Assembly (NCBI GenBank): GCA_003353785.1
Contig: PIVX01000020.1
Span: 1 to 32,473, forward strand
DNA from: Gammaproteobacteria bacterium
Lineage (GTDB): Bacteria; Pseudomonadota; Gammaproteobacteria; PIVX01
Length of the DNA stretch: 32,473 nucleotides
Direction: 5' to 3'
Position 1 is the first letter of the stretch, and every line of letters begins with the position of its first letter. Both the position numbers and the translations under genes were made by a program. Of this stretch, positions 22,818 to 31,848 are shown in pieces. The notes under the pieces were generated by a model. The model did no database searches. It worked only from the letters and a program-made list of their open reading frames with translations, and was not told the origin of the DNA.

Positions 22818-23120
22818 TTAGCTAGATTTTGAATTGGCTAATCTTACTCTTATTGGTCTACCTTTTATGGAACAACCTTCCATAGATAAAGCTGCGGAAG
22901 CACATTTTGCAGACTTATATGTAACAAACCCGTACCCTTTAGATTTTCTGGTACGATTATCTCGAATTATTCTTGTATTTTCGATAGTCCCAAATTTTCC
23001 AAAGGCATCGTTCAAGTCGGATTTTGTTGCAGAATAAATAAGATTACCCACATATAGAGTATTAGCAGATTTAGATCTGGGAAAAATCTTACTAAGATAA
23101 TGCTTAATTAAACCAAACAT
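22818..23120 (-). CDS. RRM-domain RNA-binding protein
   Basis: A 100-residue protein with one RNA-recognition motif. RNP2 is LYVGNL and RNP1 is KGYGFVTY, in the order and spacing typical of cyanobacterial and gammaproteobacterial glycine-poor Rbp proteins. A short basic N-terminus (LIKHYLSKIFPRSKSA) precedes the domain, and little follows it. The start at 23120 is chosen because GGAGGT lies seven bases upstream; a TTG 15 bases earlier would put that site inside the gene. It should bind single-stranded RNA in the cytoplasm, perhaps as a cold- or stress-related chaperone. Confidence 0.92.
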   Translation of the reverse strand: MFGLIKHYLSKIFPRSKSANTLYVGNLIYSATKSDLNDAFGKFGTIENTRIIRDNRTRKSKGYGFVTYKSAKCASAALSMEGCSIKGRPIRVRLANSKSS

Positions 23121-23367
23121 CAGGTACACCTCCAAAACTATAAAAAAATAAAAATTTTACATAATACACATCGATTATAATGTGTAAAACATTAAATGTC
23201 AGATCAATTTAGATACTACAAAAAATTATAATAAATGTCTATCAAAATGTATAATATTAGTTATTGTTTGAATTTCTGTAGAATTTATATTTTGGTATTT
23301 ATTCATATACAAGAAGTATGTAGTAAGTTAGTATATATTTTGCTTTTTTTATATGTTATAGGTTCAG

Positions 23368-24138
23368 ATGGGTCAGAGTGAATTGCTAAATTGGATTTTT
23401 GCGTTTATTTTTATATCTATAGGTTATTTCCTAGCCAATTTTCTATCTAATTCTTTATATACTATTTTTAGTAAGTTGCTGGCAAAGCAGCAGATAATAT
23501 TGATTAAGAAGTTTGTTTTCTATCTTGTTTTTTTATTATTTTTGGCTTTATCTTTACAGCAGATTGGTCTTGATTTATCTATTTTGTTGGGTACAGCAGG
23601 ATTTTTGACTGTTGCTATAGGTTTCGCTTCTAAAACAGTAGTATCTAATTTTATCAGTGGTATATTTATCATTATTGAGGGAGCTGTGGAGATAGGAGAT
23701 AAAATACAGGTGGGTAAGAATAAAGGGGAGTTAATGTCAATAGATTTGTTATCTATAAAAATAAAAACTTCTAGCCAACAGTATATGAGAATTCCAAATG
23801 AAAATGTTTTGAAAGCTGATATAGTTAATTTATCAAAACCTGAAATTCAAAGAAGGACTCTAAAATTTGAGTTAAATATATTGTCAGATACTGATAAGTT
23901 TTTGGAGGATCTGGATTCTATTATAAAAGAGTGTAAGTTGGTAGAACAAGCTCTTGAATCGAAGTTCTATGTCAAACAAGTTAAGGAATCTAGTTTTCAC
24001 ATTGAATGTAAAATATGGTGTAAGGCTGAAGATGAAGATGAAATGCTTTCATTTATTCTAAAAGAAATTAGACATTTATATAAAAAAGACAAAGAATTAA
24101 TACCAATTGGTAATTATGTATTTTTGAATAAAATATAA
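23368..24138 (+). CDS. Small-conductance mechanosensitive channel (MscS family)
   Basis: A 256-residue MscS-type channel. Two N-terminal helices (LLNWIFAFIFISIGYFLANFL; KKFVFYLVFLLFLALSLQQI) lead to the pore helix region LLGTAGFLTVAIGFASKTVVSNFISGIFII, the MscS TM3 pattern with its glycine/alanine packing. The beta domain follows with EIGDKIQVGKNKGELMSIDLLSIKIKT. The cytoplasmic vestibule domain is present but short. Such channels open under hypo-osmotic stress. It is slightly smaller than E. coli MscS (286). Its stop is one base from the convergent CBS-protein gene. Confidence 0.93.
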   Translation: MGQSELLNWIFAFIFISIGYFLANFLSNSLYTIFSKLLAKQQIILIKKFVFYLVFLLFLALSLQQIGLDLSILLGTAGFLTVAIGFASKTVVSNFISGIFIIIEGAVEIGDKIQVGKNKGELMSIDLLSIKIKTSSQQYMRIPNENVLKADIVNLSKPEIQRRTLKFELNILSDTDKFLEDLDSIIKECKLVEQALESKFYVKQVKESSFHIECKIWCKAEDEDEMLSFILKEIRHLYKKDKELIPIGNYVFLNKI

Positions 24139-24139
24139 C

Positions 24140-25441
24140 CTATCTAAAATTTTCTTTAGGGATCACTTTTACTAATAAAATGTAGGGTCCGCGCATTTTT
24201 TTTATCACTAAAGAAAAACTCTTAAAGTAAATATGTTCTTTTTCTTTAGGGATTCTCTCTAATTCCTGAGTTATAAGCCCACTAATAGTTTTGTTCTTAA
24301 TGTTAGGTATGGATATATCTAGTGCTTTCTCAAGAGAATATATTGGAGTGCTTCCTTTCATTAAAAATGTACCATTCTGAAGTGTTATCCAGTTTGACCT
24401 TACTTTATTAAATTCATCACTTATATTACCTAGTAAGGCACTAATAATGTTGTCTAAGGTGACAAATCCAATAAGTTCATTTATTTCATTAGTAACTATA
24501 GCAAAATGTGAATATCCTTCGTTGAATTTTTCAAACATGTCTTGTATTGAGTAGTTATACGGAACTTTTAAAATAGGACGCATGAATTCAGATATTCTGA
24601 TGGTCTTTATATCTTTATTAGAGTTTATAATTGGTAGGATATTTTTGACGTGTACTATACCAATAATATTATTTTTTTTATCTTTATAAATAGGGTATCT
24701 ACTATATTGCTTTGTAAAAATTAACTCTAAAGCTTCTACTAAATTCTGATCTGCATTTAGTCCTATGATATCATCATCTGAATGCATTAGATCAGCCACA
24801 ATCAATTCAGCAAACTCTAAGGTGTTGCCAATAAGCTCATATTCTCCATGATTTTTATCGTCTATAGATGAATCTAATATTAGTTTGATCTCATCTCTTG
24901 AATAATTAATAACAGATGAATATTCTGTCTTGTAACCAACCATTTTGAGGAAAAGAAGTGAGCTTTTATTTAACATAAATATAATAGGAAACATTATCTT
25001 GTGGAAATAATATAAAGGAATAGAAGTCCAGAGTGCGATATTTTCTGCAGATCTAATTGCTATTGATTTTGGGGATATCTCTCCTACAACGATGTGTAAA
25101 AAGGTGATCATAGAAAAACCAAAACCAATAGATATAGTTGATCTTATTGTGTCAGAATTAATTTGTAAGAATTCTAATATAGGTTTTGTCATATTAGCGA
25201 AGGCTGGTTCGCCAATCCATCCTAAAGCTAAGGATGTGAGGGTAATACCAAGTTGACATGCAGATAAATAAATATCTTGCTGGTTATGGATTAAGCTGGT
25301 AATTTTACCTCGATAGCCATAGCTATCTTGTAAAATTTTTATTTTGGTACCTCTTAATTTAACTATGCTAAACTCTGCGGCAACAAAAAAACCATTTAAG
25401 ATCACTAAAAGAACCGCGGATATAAGATAGTATAGGTTCAC
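24140..25441 (-). CDS. CNNM/CorC-type hemolysin-family protein (DUF21-CBS-CorC_HlyC)
   Basis: A 433-residue membrane protein. Residues about 1-195 form the DUF21/CNNM transmembrane domain (NGFFVAAEFSIVKLRGTKI; TLTSLALGWIGEPAFA; HIVVGEISPKSIAIRSAE). Two CBS repeats follow: around ADLMHSDDDIIGLNAD to YPIYKDKKNNIIGIVHVK, and ISEFMRPILKVPYNYS to IGFVTLDNIISALLG. The end is a CorC_HlyC domain (GTFLMKGSTPIYSLEKAL; KTISGLITQELERIP). Relatives (YfjD/PaeA, CorB/C) take part in Mg2+ or polyamine/cobalt export. Older annotations say hemolysin, which is not supported functionally. Confidence 0.93.
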   Translation of the reverse strand: MNLYYLISAVLLVILNGFFVAAEFSIVKLRGTKIKILQDSYGYRGKITSLIHNQQDIYLSACQLGITLTSLALGWIGEPAFANMTKPILEFLQINSDTIRSTISIGFGFSMITFLHIVVGEISPKSIAIRSAENIALWTSIPLYYFHKIMFPIIFMLNKSSLLFLKMVGYKTEYSSVINYSRDEIKLILDSSIDDKNHGEYELIGNTLEFAELIVADLMHSDDDIIGLNADQNLVEALELIFTKQYSRYPIYKDKKNNIIGIVHVKNILPIINSNKDIKTIRISEFMRPILKVPYNYSIQDMFEKFNEGYSHFAIVTNEINELIGFVTLDNIISALLGNISDEFNKVRSNWITLQNGTFLMKGSTPIYSLEKALDISIPNIKNKTISGLITQELERIPKEKEHIYFKSFSLVIKKMRGPYILLVKVIPKENFR

Positions 25442-25480
25442 TAGCTAAACATGTAAAATAAACAATTTTATATACTTGAA

Positions 25481-25807
25481 TTATTTTAATCTAGAGTTAG
25501 TTGCTGTCTTTAACAAATTTTTTTCATTAAGAGAGCGGTCATTACTAGCAGACGCAAAGTTGTTAATACCTAGCTGGTTCTTTTCAGTAAATTTTCCTTT
25601 ATGAAATCCATGCCACCACCCTTCTTGCCAATGGTGAAAGTTGGTTGTGCCTTTCACAAAAGGATTATCATCTAAAGAATTGCTTAACGATGCATTATAG
25701 CCATCTGCGCAGCATTCTTCTAATGTGGGTGATTGTATTGCTAATATTAGTTTTGTAGTAGCTAACAGTTTAGAATATTCCATATTCTTCTCCATATAAA
25801 AGTCCAT
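25481..25807 (-). CDS. Rmf/CrpP-like small protein
   Basis: A 108-residue protein. The core, CADGYNASLSNSLDDNPF followed by HHWQEGWWHGF, matches the Rmf/CrpP pattern: GY-x-A-G, a Cys/Asn-Pro turn, then a W-x-x-G-W helix. Ribosome modulation factor drives 100S ribosome formation, while CrpP has been linked to quinolone modification, so the function is open. It has N- and C-terminal extensions compared with Rmf (55 residues). Three in-frame ATGs (25807, 25795, 25783) are possible starts: 25783 has GGAGAAG close upstream, and 25807 has AAAGGTG at longer spacing. Confidence 0.68.
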   Translation of the reverse strand: MDFYMEKNMEYSKLLATTKLILAIQSPTLEECCADGYNASLSNSLDDNPFVKGTTNFHHWQEGWWHGFHKGKFTEKNQLGINNFASASNDRSLNEKNLLKTATNSRLK

Positions 25808-26141
25808 TTATAATGTTCACCTTTAATTTATTATGCTTTGTAGAATAACGCAACAATTTATATGAATATATTTTATTACTGCATAAAAAAAAGAAAATAA
25901 GTAATATTTTATTCAAAACAAAACAATCATTGCACATAAATGTATTTAAATAATATTATTTACTGGTAGAAGAGCTATGAGTGGATCTGTAATAGTAAGT
26001 TGTTACTCTGGACACTACTATATATAGTGTTTATTATGCAATGGGTACACAATATATTATTAATAGGAAAAATTTAATAATTTCTATTCATATATATTGT
26101 TAATCTTTTTGGCAAAAAGCATTATTTTTCTAAAACTTTAA
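25808..26141. other. Intergenic stretch
   Basis: About 330 AT-rich bases. ACACTA (26012-26017) and TAGTGT (26025-26030) form a small hairpin followed by TTTATT. The 13-mer ACACTACTATATA at 26012 recurs at 27631, just upstream of the Bax inhibitor-1 gene. No gene is seen. Confidence 0.4.
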
Positions 26142-26795
26142 TCATATATCAATTTTATATATACTATCTATTTGTTCTATAGAAGAAACGGAACAGTCCA
26201 ATTTTTTAAGTAGTCCTGTACTGAGCTCAAAAACACACCCATGTACAGTTAGGTTTTTTTTGTTTACCCATGCGGCTTGGACCGTATTAGTATAACAAGT
26301 ATTATATACTTGTTTATAAACATTTAGTTCAACTAATCTATTAGCTCTTTCTATTGGATCTTGTATTTCGTATAATTCTGCTTTATGCTGAAGAAATACA
26401 TCTTTAATATTTCTTAACCAATTATCTGTTAAACCAAAAGGAGTTACTCCCATAGCTGCATTAATTCCACCGCACCCGTAATGTCCACATACTATAATAT
26501 CACTTACCTTTAATACTTCAATGGCATATTGTAGAACTGATAACGAATTAAGATCTGTGTGTATCATTAAATTTGAAATATTTCTAGTGACAAAAATATC
26601 TCCTTGATCTAGTCCTGATAAAGTTGCAGGAGCAACTCTGCTGTCGGAGCATCCTATCCATAAATATTGCGGTGATTGTCCTTTAGCTAATTCAACAAAG
26701 AAGTCTGGATCTATAGCTTTTTTTTGTTTAGCCCATATCTTGTTTTTTGCTATTAATTTTGATAAGTCTCCCATGTACCAAGTATTAGTCATCAA
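26142..26795 (-). CDS. can: Beta-class carbonic anhydrase
   Basis: A 217-residue cytoplasmic enzyme that interconverts CO2 and bicarbonate. The zinc ligands are in IGCSDSRV (Cys49 and Asp51 with Arg53) and in CGHYGCGG (His105, Cys108). The substrate-side stretch TRNISNLM matches the beta-class block normally TRN(I/V)AN. Length is close to E. coli Can (220). Two adjacent ATGs open the frame, and a third at residue 8 (MGDLSKLI) resembles where E. coli Can begins, so the exact start is uncertain. It is monocistronic, with spacers on both sides. Confidence 0.96.
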   Translation of the reverse strand: MMTNTWYMGDLSKLIAKNKIWAKQKKAIDPDFFVELAKGQSPQYLWIGCSDSRVAPATLSGLDQGDIFVTRNISNLMIHTDLNSLSVLQYAIEVLKVSDIIVCGHYGCGGINAAMGVTPFGLTDNWLRNIKDVFLQHKAELYEIQDPIERANRLVELNVYKQVYNTCYTNTVQAAWVNKKNLTVHGCVFELSTGLLKKLDCSVSSIEQIDSIYKIDI

Positions 26796-26940
26796 TTCAA
26801 TAGCGTCAAGTTTGTGATTTTAGGTATGATAATATTATTAAATAAAATAATTTTTTTAAGATTGTATGAATGGTTAATTAAAAAATATTAATAATAATAT
26901 TTCTCAGAAAGAATTGCAAAAAATACATTTATTTTTGATA

Positions 26941-27612
26941 CTAGTCTCTATTCCCGCTGAATGCAGAAAAAATGTGTAATAGGCTTACGAAAAGATTATA
27001 TAGAGATACATATAATCCTATGGTAGCTATTAGATAATTTCTTTCTCCTCCATTAATAATTTGACTTGTTTGAAATAATATCATTCCGGAAGAAATGAGA
27101 ACGAAAGCTCCAGAAACTGCTAAATGTAGGGCTGGGATATTAAATAACATAGCTGCAAGCATTGATAACATAGCAGTCATTATTCCTATAAACAACATGC
27201 CTCCTAAATAACTGTAGTCTTTTTTAGATACTAAGACGTGACCCGATAGTCCAAGAAACATAATACCAGTTGAGAATAAAGACATTATAATTATATTGCC
27301 TCCATTACCTAAACTTAAAATAGTATTTAATAAAGGAGCTAAAGTATAACCCATAAAGCCGGTGAACATAAACACAGCAACTATACCTAATGCACTGTTT
27401 CTAAGGGCATGCACTAAAAACATTAGCCCATAGGTACCTAAGAAAAAAACAAGCAGATTTGGGTTAAGGTTAAGGTTGAAAATTATAGTTCCATATGCTG
27501 TTATTGCACTGAACAATAATGATAGACTTAACAAAAAGTATGTATTTTTCAGAACTTTATTTTTTATTAGGATATCTGATTGTACTAATGGATTAATTTG
27601 ATAGTTTGCCAT
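26941..27612 (-). CDS. Bax inhibitor-1/YccA-family membrane protein
   Basis: A 223-residue protein with seven predicted helices. It has the BI-1 family pattern: a polar N-terminus, KNTYFLLSLSLLFSAITAYG in helix 1, GFMGYTLAPLL in the helix 2-3 region, and a final acidic/basic tail. The ending (HIFSAFSGNRD) resembles E. coli YccA/YbhL. Members act as calcium leak channels or FtsH modulators. The ATG at 27612 has GAGGAA nine bases upstream. The TATATAGTAGTGT sequence just before it (minus strand) is a possible -10 region that recurs upstream of 25807. Confidence 0.93.
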   Translation of the reverse strand: MANYQINPLVQSDILIKNKVLKNTYFLLSLSLLFSAITAYGTIIFNLNLNPNLLVFFLGTYGLMFLVHALRNSALGIVAVFMFTGFMGYTLAPLLNTILSLGNGGNIIIMSLFSTGIMFLGLSGHVLVSKKDYSYLGGMLFIGIMTAMLSMLAAMLFNIPALHLAVSGAFVLISSGMILFQTSQIINGGERNYLIATIGLYVSLYNLFVSLLHIFSAFSGNRD

Positions 27613-27721
27613 TTTATTCCTCGTAAAAAAACACTACTATATATTAATTATACACCAAAAAAGTGGTATTGTGAATAAATATTGCCCAAAATACAGGCAG
27701 TTAGCACTCTGTAGGTAATTT

Positions 27722-28900
27722 TTAGCTTTTTTTAGGCAATAAAATGTAAAAAGCTCCTCTCTCTTTTAATTTTCCAGCTAATTCGGATGCTTTTTTCCCA
27801 TAACCACAAAAAATATCTGCTCTGATAGAACCTTTTATTGCACCACCTGTATCTTGTGTCATGGCTAAAAATTGCATTGGAGAATTATGCTTAGTTGGAT
27901 TTTTAGTATCTATCCAGACGGGTGATCCAAGAGGGAAATATTGCAAATCTATTGCGACGCTACGTCCTGCTTGCAGTTTAGTTTTTTGGCTGCCGTATAC
28001 CCTATTATCTTTTAATATTTCTGAAAACACGTAGGATTTATTTTTATTTAGTACCTCAGTAATTTTCTCTGGATTGTTTTCTAGCCAATTTCTGATGGAT
28101 TGCATTGAGATGGCTTTTTTACTTATTGCTCCTATTTCAATTAAGTATTTCCCGATTGGAGTATATTTATGGCCGTTTGTTCCATTGTAACTAAGTGTTA
28201 ATCGTGAACCGTTGGGTAGTTCAACAAGACCGCTGCCCTGTATTTGTAAGAAAAATAAGTCTATCTTATTATCTAGCCAGATTATTTCTAGATTTTTCTT
28301 AGCGATGGCACCATTTTCAATTTTCTCCCTAGTAAAATAAGGCACTAATCTCCTTTCTACAATTTTTCCTGATATTCTACGTTTAAAGAATGCTTTTTCA
28401 GGTATGAAAATACTAAGATCAGGGACTGTAACTAGATCATCAGGTCTTGTATAAACTGGGAATTTGTATCTATTGGTTTTAATAAAGGAGCCTTGAACTA
28501 CAGGAGCATAATATCCGGTAAATAAGCTTTCTGATTTTGAGATTACTTTATATGGAACAAATTTAGTCTGTATGAAATTTCTGAACTCTTTTGGTGTAAG
28601 AAATTTAGATTCTAGGAAATACTGGCATGTCTCTTTGAGTCTTTTATGATTATAGTATGGGAGGTATGGATAGTTAATGTCTTTCTCCACAGTGATTTTG
28701 CAAGATTCTGTGAATACAGGGATTATATCTTCTATATTATCTTCTTCCCATCCTGGTAAATTAGCAAAAGAAGTTTTTTCTAAATGAAACAAAGTTTCTT
28801 GATTTTTTTGACAATTGCTTAAAAAAAGTAATGCGAGAACGATAGATATTAATAAAAAGATGTATAATAATTTTACTGGTAATTTATTGTTTGTAAGCAT
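27722..28900 (-). CDS. mltA: Membrane-bound lytic murein transglycosylase A
   Basis: A 392-residue lytic transglycosylase that cleaves the glycan strands of peptidoglycan. The N-terminus has a long hydrophobic signal (LLYIFLLISIVLALLFLSNC); the Cys could be a lipobox cysteine anchoring it to the outer membrane, though the box is imperfect. The MltA domain carries SLFTGYYAPVVQGS and the segment DLFFLQIQGSGLVELPNG. The 3D domain ends with MTQDTGGAIKGSIRADIFCGYG, which contains the catalytic Asp (in RADIF). It is divergent from the coiled-coil operon at 29083. Confidence 0.95.
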   Translation of the reverse strand: MLTNNKLPVKLLYIFLLISIVLALLFLSNCQKNQETLFHLEKTSFANLPGWEEDNIEDIIPVFTESCKITVEKDINYPYLPYYNHKRLKETCQYFLESKFLTPKEFRNFIQTKFVPYKVISKSESLFTGYYAPVVQGSFIKTNRYKFPVYTRPDDLVTVPDLSIFIPEKAFFKRRISGKIVERRLVPYFTREKIENGAIAKKNLEIIWLDNKIDLFFLQIQGSGLVELPNGSRLTLSYNGTNGHKYTPIGKYLIEIGAISKKAISMQSIRNWLENNPEKITEVLNKNKSYVFSEILKDNRVYGSQKTKLQAGRSVAIDLQYFPLGSPVWIDTKNPTKHNSPMQFLAMTQDTGGAIKGSIRADIFCGYGKKASELAGKLKERGAFYILLPKKS

Positions 28901-29082
28901 ATGTTTTTATAAAGGGGTTAGGATTTTCTGTATGTTAAATACATCTATTTATTTTGGCAATACCATTAAATTATAATGGTTAAAACTAGGACAATAAATA
29001 TTAACGATTTATAACCTAATTTTGGTAGCTGTTATTTTTAAAAGTGCTACTCTTAAATAAGTAAAAGAATTGTTTTAATAAA

Positions 29083-30090
29083 ATGTCATTATTCCAGAGA
29101 TATAAAAATCAGTTGCGTCATAATCTATCTGATCTTGTTTTAGACAGAGGATCTTCTTATATGGATGCTATGGTTGGTATTTTATTACGTGATAAAGCAA
29201 GAACTCCAATTATGTCTGATGATCAGGAGGTGCTTATTTCTTATTGTGCAGATCGTAATGTAAAAACGTTTGAAAGAAAAAGCTATTTAATGATGGTTCG
29301 GTATATATATCTAACAAATCTCTCTAAAACAGTGGAGAAAAATATTAATAGGTTGGAGATAAAATTAAAAGAAAATTTGCTTACTGTAAATGAACTTGAG
29401 CAGAAATTAGTCTCTAAAAAAGAATCAGACTCTATTAATAATAAAATTATCCATAAAATGCAGGAATTGAAAAATAAGTTAACTAATAGTCGGCATGCAA
29501 TTGATAAGTTAAATAATGATAAAAAAGATACTTTATTAAAGATGGGTAAACTAAAGGAATATTTTTCTAAATTAGAGGATGAACAGAAAAATTTTGAACA
29601 GAATTCCGTGGATAGTTTAAAAGATAAAAAAAACAATGTTTTAAAAATGTTAGAAGATTTATATGTCAGAGATGAGAATAATCAGTTAACAGGATTTGTT
29701 TTTTTCATTAAAGAAGCATATAAGAAAAGTTTACATAATAAAAAACTAAAATTACTATTACATGATATATCTATAAGTATAACTGAAGCTACACTAGTAC
29801 TGTCTTTTGGGGAACTAAATAAAAATAACTCTGTGGAAACGGTGTCACCAGAATGGTTTCTAAATGATTTTTTTAATAGTCTGACGGAAAGTGAAGAAAT
29901 TTTTTCGATATTAGATATAGATATTAATAAAGAGACATCTCTAACAGATTCTTTTAACACCTTTTTAGCTATTATAATTGGAATTCATCGTGTGGTATCT
30001 GAGCATCCTGATGAGAGGCACCTAAAAGTAGATTTTGCGAGAAAGATGGCTAGTCTAAAATTGGAAATGGAGACGATAAATGTCTTCTAG
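29083..30090 (+). CDS. Coiled-coil protein of unknown function
   Basis: A 335-residue protein that I do not recognise. Residues 1-80 are mixed charged and hydrophobic (LRHNLSDLVLDRGSSYMDAM; SDDQEVLISYCADRNVKTFE). Residues about 85-200 form a long Lys/Glu-rich coiled coil with heptad-like leucines and isoleucines. The C-terminal 130 residues look globular and helical (SPEWFLNDFFNSLTESEEIFSILDID; TFLAIIIGIHRVVSEHPDERHL). There is no signal peptide or membrane helix. It overlaps the next gene by 11 bp, so the two are co-translated and may form a complex. No strong ribosome site precedes the ATG. Confidence 0.75.
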   Translation: MSLFQRYKNQLRHNLSDLVLDRGSSYMDAMVGILLRDKARTPIMSDDQEVLISYCADRNVKTFERKSYLMMVRYIYLTNLSKTVEKNINRLEIKLKENLLTVNELEQKLVSKKESDSINNKIIHKMQELKNKLTNSRHAIDKLNNDKKDTLLKMGKLKEYFSKLEDEQKNFEQNSVDSLKDKKNNVLKMLEDLYVRDENNQLTGFVFFIKEAYKKSLHNKKLKLLLHDISISITEATLVLSFGELNKNNSVETVSPEWFLNDFFNSLTESEEIFSILDIDINKETSLTDSFNTFLAIIIGIHRVVSEHPDERHLKVDFARKMASLKLEMETINVF

Positions 30091-30319
30091 AATACCTGGT
30101 TTAAATTTGCTTACAAAAAGCAATTCCTATACTGGTCGTAAAGAAGCAGATAACCGACTAACAGAATGTATAACATCTTTTAAAAATATAGAAGGAGAAT
30201 TAGAAAATTTGCTTTTAGAATGTGATAATTGTAAAATAGAAATGTCTGAAGCACAAGAAAAATATCTTGGTAACGATTCTGAAATAATTAATCTTGATGG
30301 TCAAAAATTTGGATTATAG
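30080..30319 (+). CDS. Small acidic helical protein, partner of the coiled-coil gene
   Basis: A 79-residue protein that overlaps the upstream coiled-coil gene by 11 bp, with GGAGAC before its ATG, so translation is probably coupled. The centre is helical and acidic (NRLTECITSFKNIEGELENL; CKIEMSEAQEKYLG), and it has three cysteines. I do not recognise a family. The overlap and matching helical character suggest a stoichiometric partner. Confidence 0.65.
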   Translation: MSSRIPGLNLLTKSNSYTGRKEADNRLTECITSFKNIEGELENLLLECDNCKIEMSEAQEKYLGNDSEIINLDGQKFGL

Positions 30320-30353
30320 TATCTAAACAGATTTTAATATAATATATATCAAT

Positions 30354-31163
30354 ATGTTGAAAGGGAAAACTATAATTATCACAGGCTCTACACGGGGAAT
30401 TGGTCGTGCAATGGCTCTTAACTTTGCTAGAAAGGAGGCAAATGTTGTCATAATTGGTAAGACTGCCGAAAAACATGAAAAATTACCAGGAACAATCTAT
30501 TCAGTATCAGAAGAAGTTTCTTCACTAGGAGGTACACCATTACCTGTACAAGCTGATGTTAGAGAAGAGAAACAAATCACTAATATTATTAATAAAACTG
30601 TGAAGAAGTTTGGAGGGATAGATATATGTATTAATAATGCCTCAGCATTATGTCTATATGATACTTCCGAATTATCGATAAAAAAATGGGATCTAATGCA
30701 TTCGGTAAATACACGAGCCACTTTTATAATGTCAAAACTTGCTTTGCCATATTTACAAAAGTCAACGATTCCTAATATACTAACGATTTCACCTCCTATA
30801 AATATGGATCCTAAATGGTTTATAAATTATTTGGGTTATACAATTTCAAAGTACAGCATGAGTTTTTGTACATTAGGTATGTCAGCAGAATTTGATAAGT
30901 ACGGTATAAGAGTAAATTCGTTGTGGCCTAAAACTACGATAGCTACTTCGGCAATTAAATTTAATTTTAGCGAGGATGTGTTCAAAGCCAGCAGATCTCC
31001 AGAAATAATGGCAGATGCAGCATGTGCTATTTTAACAAAGTTAAAAGATACTGGTAAATTTTTTATAGATGAAGAAGTGCTTCTTTCTATCGGTGTTAAA
31101 GATTTCTCTAAATATTTATCTGATCCTAATATCAATAATCTTTATCCAGATTTATATATTTAA
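30354..31163 (+). CDS. HSDL2-like short-chain dehydrogenase/reductase
   Basis: A 269-residue SDR. The cofactor loop is TGSTRGIGRA (10-19), NNAS is at 94-97, and the active site has Ser146 (ISPPINMDP), Tyr162 and Lys166 (GYTISKYSMS). The stretch GKTAEKHEKLPGTIYSVSEEV and the block WPKTTIATSAI match the hydroxysteroid dehydrogenase-like 2 (HSDL2) family found in animals and many proteobacteria, but without the C-terminal SCP2 domain. The physiological substrate in bacteria is unknown; acyl or steroid-like alcohols have been proposed for the family. It starts 34 bases after the small helical gene and may be in the same operon. Confidence 0.9.
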   Translation: MLKGKTIIITGSTRGIGRAMALNFARKEANVVIIGKTAEKHEKLPGTIYSVSEEVSSLGGTPLPVQADVREEKQITNIINKTVKKFGGIDICINNASALCLYDTSELSIKKWDLMHSVNTRATFIMSKLALPYLQKSTIPNILTISPPINMDPKWFINYLGYTISKYSMSFCTLGMSAEFDKYGIRVNSLWPKTTIATSAIKFNFSEDVFKASRSPEIMADAACAILTKLKDTGKFFIDEEVLLSIGVKDFSKYLSDPNINNLYPDLYI

Positions 31164-31200
31164 CAAATAAAGTGATAATAAAAAATTTGGTATTCTGAAA

Positions 31201-31848
31201 TTATAAATCAATTATATAATAATTTTTTTCTTTTATAAGATTTTTTTTGCTTAAGGGATTGTTGGTACAATATTTAGAATAATCCATATGAATAAATCTA
31301 TACATCAAATGTTCGTCTCTGCCTTTTGGGATTCCTAATCTTTTGGTTTGAATAATTTGCTTTGGATGGGCTCCCTTCTTTGCTATATAGAAAGAATTTC
31401 TGCAAAATTTTTTTTGATCCCAATCTGTTACTTTAATATTTAATGATTTACAAAGTAAGGTCTGTCCAGAGCATAGTAATGAAGGTTTTCTTAATTTATT
31501 ATTAATGGGGTTATTAACTTGCATTATTTTTATTGCCTCTTTAGAACAGTTATGAGGATATCCTGATTTTATTAATACAGCATTACCTGCTCCTCTACAG
31601 CTTATATTTAAAGAATCTTTTCCTCTTGCATAATACATATAAATGGTGCCTGGTTGCATAAATAGGGCTCTTTTTTTTTCTGAGAATCCTAGAGATGCAT
31701 GGCTAGCTTGTTCGTTTATATCATAAGCTTCTGTTTCAATAATCAGAGCAGATAACCATGTATCTCGATATAATACTCTGATAGTTTTACCTAATAAGGA
31801 AATGGCACAATCAACGGGAATTTTATCGAAAGAAGTAGAATCTAGCAT
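31201..31848 (-). CDS. mpg: DNA-3-methyladenine glycosylase (AAG/MPG family)
   Basis: A 215-residue base-excision repair enzyme of the mammalian-type AAG/MPG family, which removes 3-methyladenine and other alkylated purines. The start of the fold reads LLGKTIRVLYRDTWLSALIIETEAY, where the Glu in ETEAY is the catalytic acid. It continues with DINEQASHASLGFSEKKRALF, PGTIYMYYARG, LNISCRGAGNAVLI and SGQTLLCKSLNI. Length is typical. It is convergent with the SDR gene, and its start faces a 380-base spacer. Confidence 0.95.
   Translation of the reverse strand: MLDSTSFDKIPVDCAISLLGKTIRVLYRDTWLSALIIETEAYDINEQASHASLGFSEKKRALFMQPGTIYMYYARGKDSLNISCRGAGNAVLIKSGYPHNCSKEAIKIMQVNNPINNKLRKPSLLCSGQTLLCKSLNIKVTDWDQKKFCRNSFYIAKKGAHPKQIIQTKRLGIPKGRDEHLMYRFIHMDYSKYCTNNPLSKKNLIKEKNYYIIDL

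Noticed and set aside
26012..27643. Repeated 13-mer ACACTACTATATA at 26012-26024 and 27631-27643
   Set aside because: In DNA this AT-rich a 13-base repeat is weak evidence, and the distances to the downstream genes differ greatly (about 205 and 19 bases), so a shared regulatory role is not supported.
29283..29960. Minus-strand open frames opposite the coiled-coil gene
   Set aside because: They are Ser/Phe/Leu-rich products typical of the antisense of a Lys/Glu-rich coding sequence.
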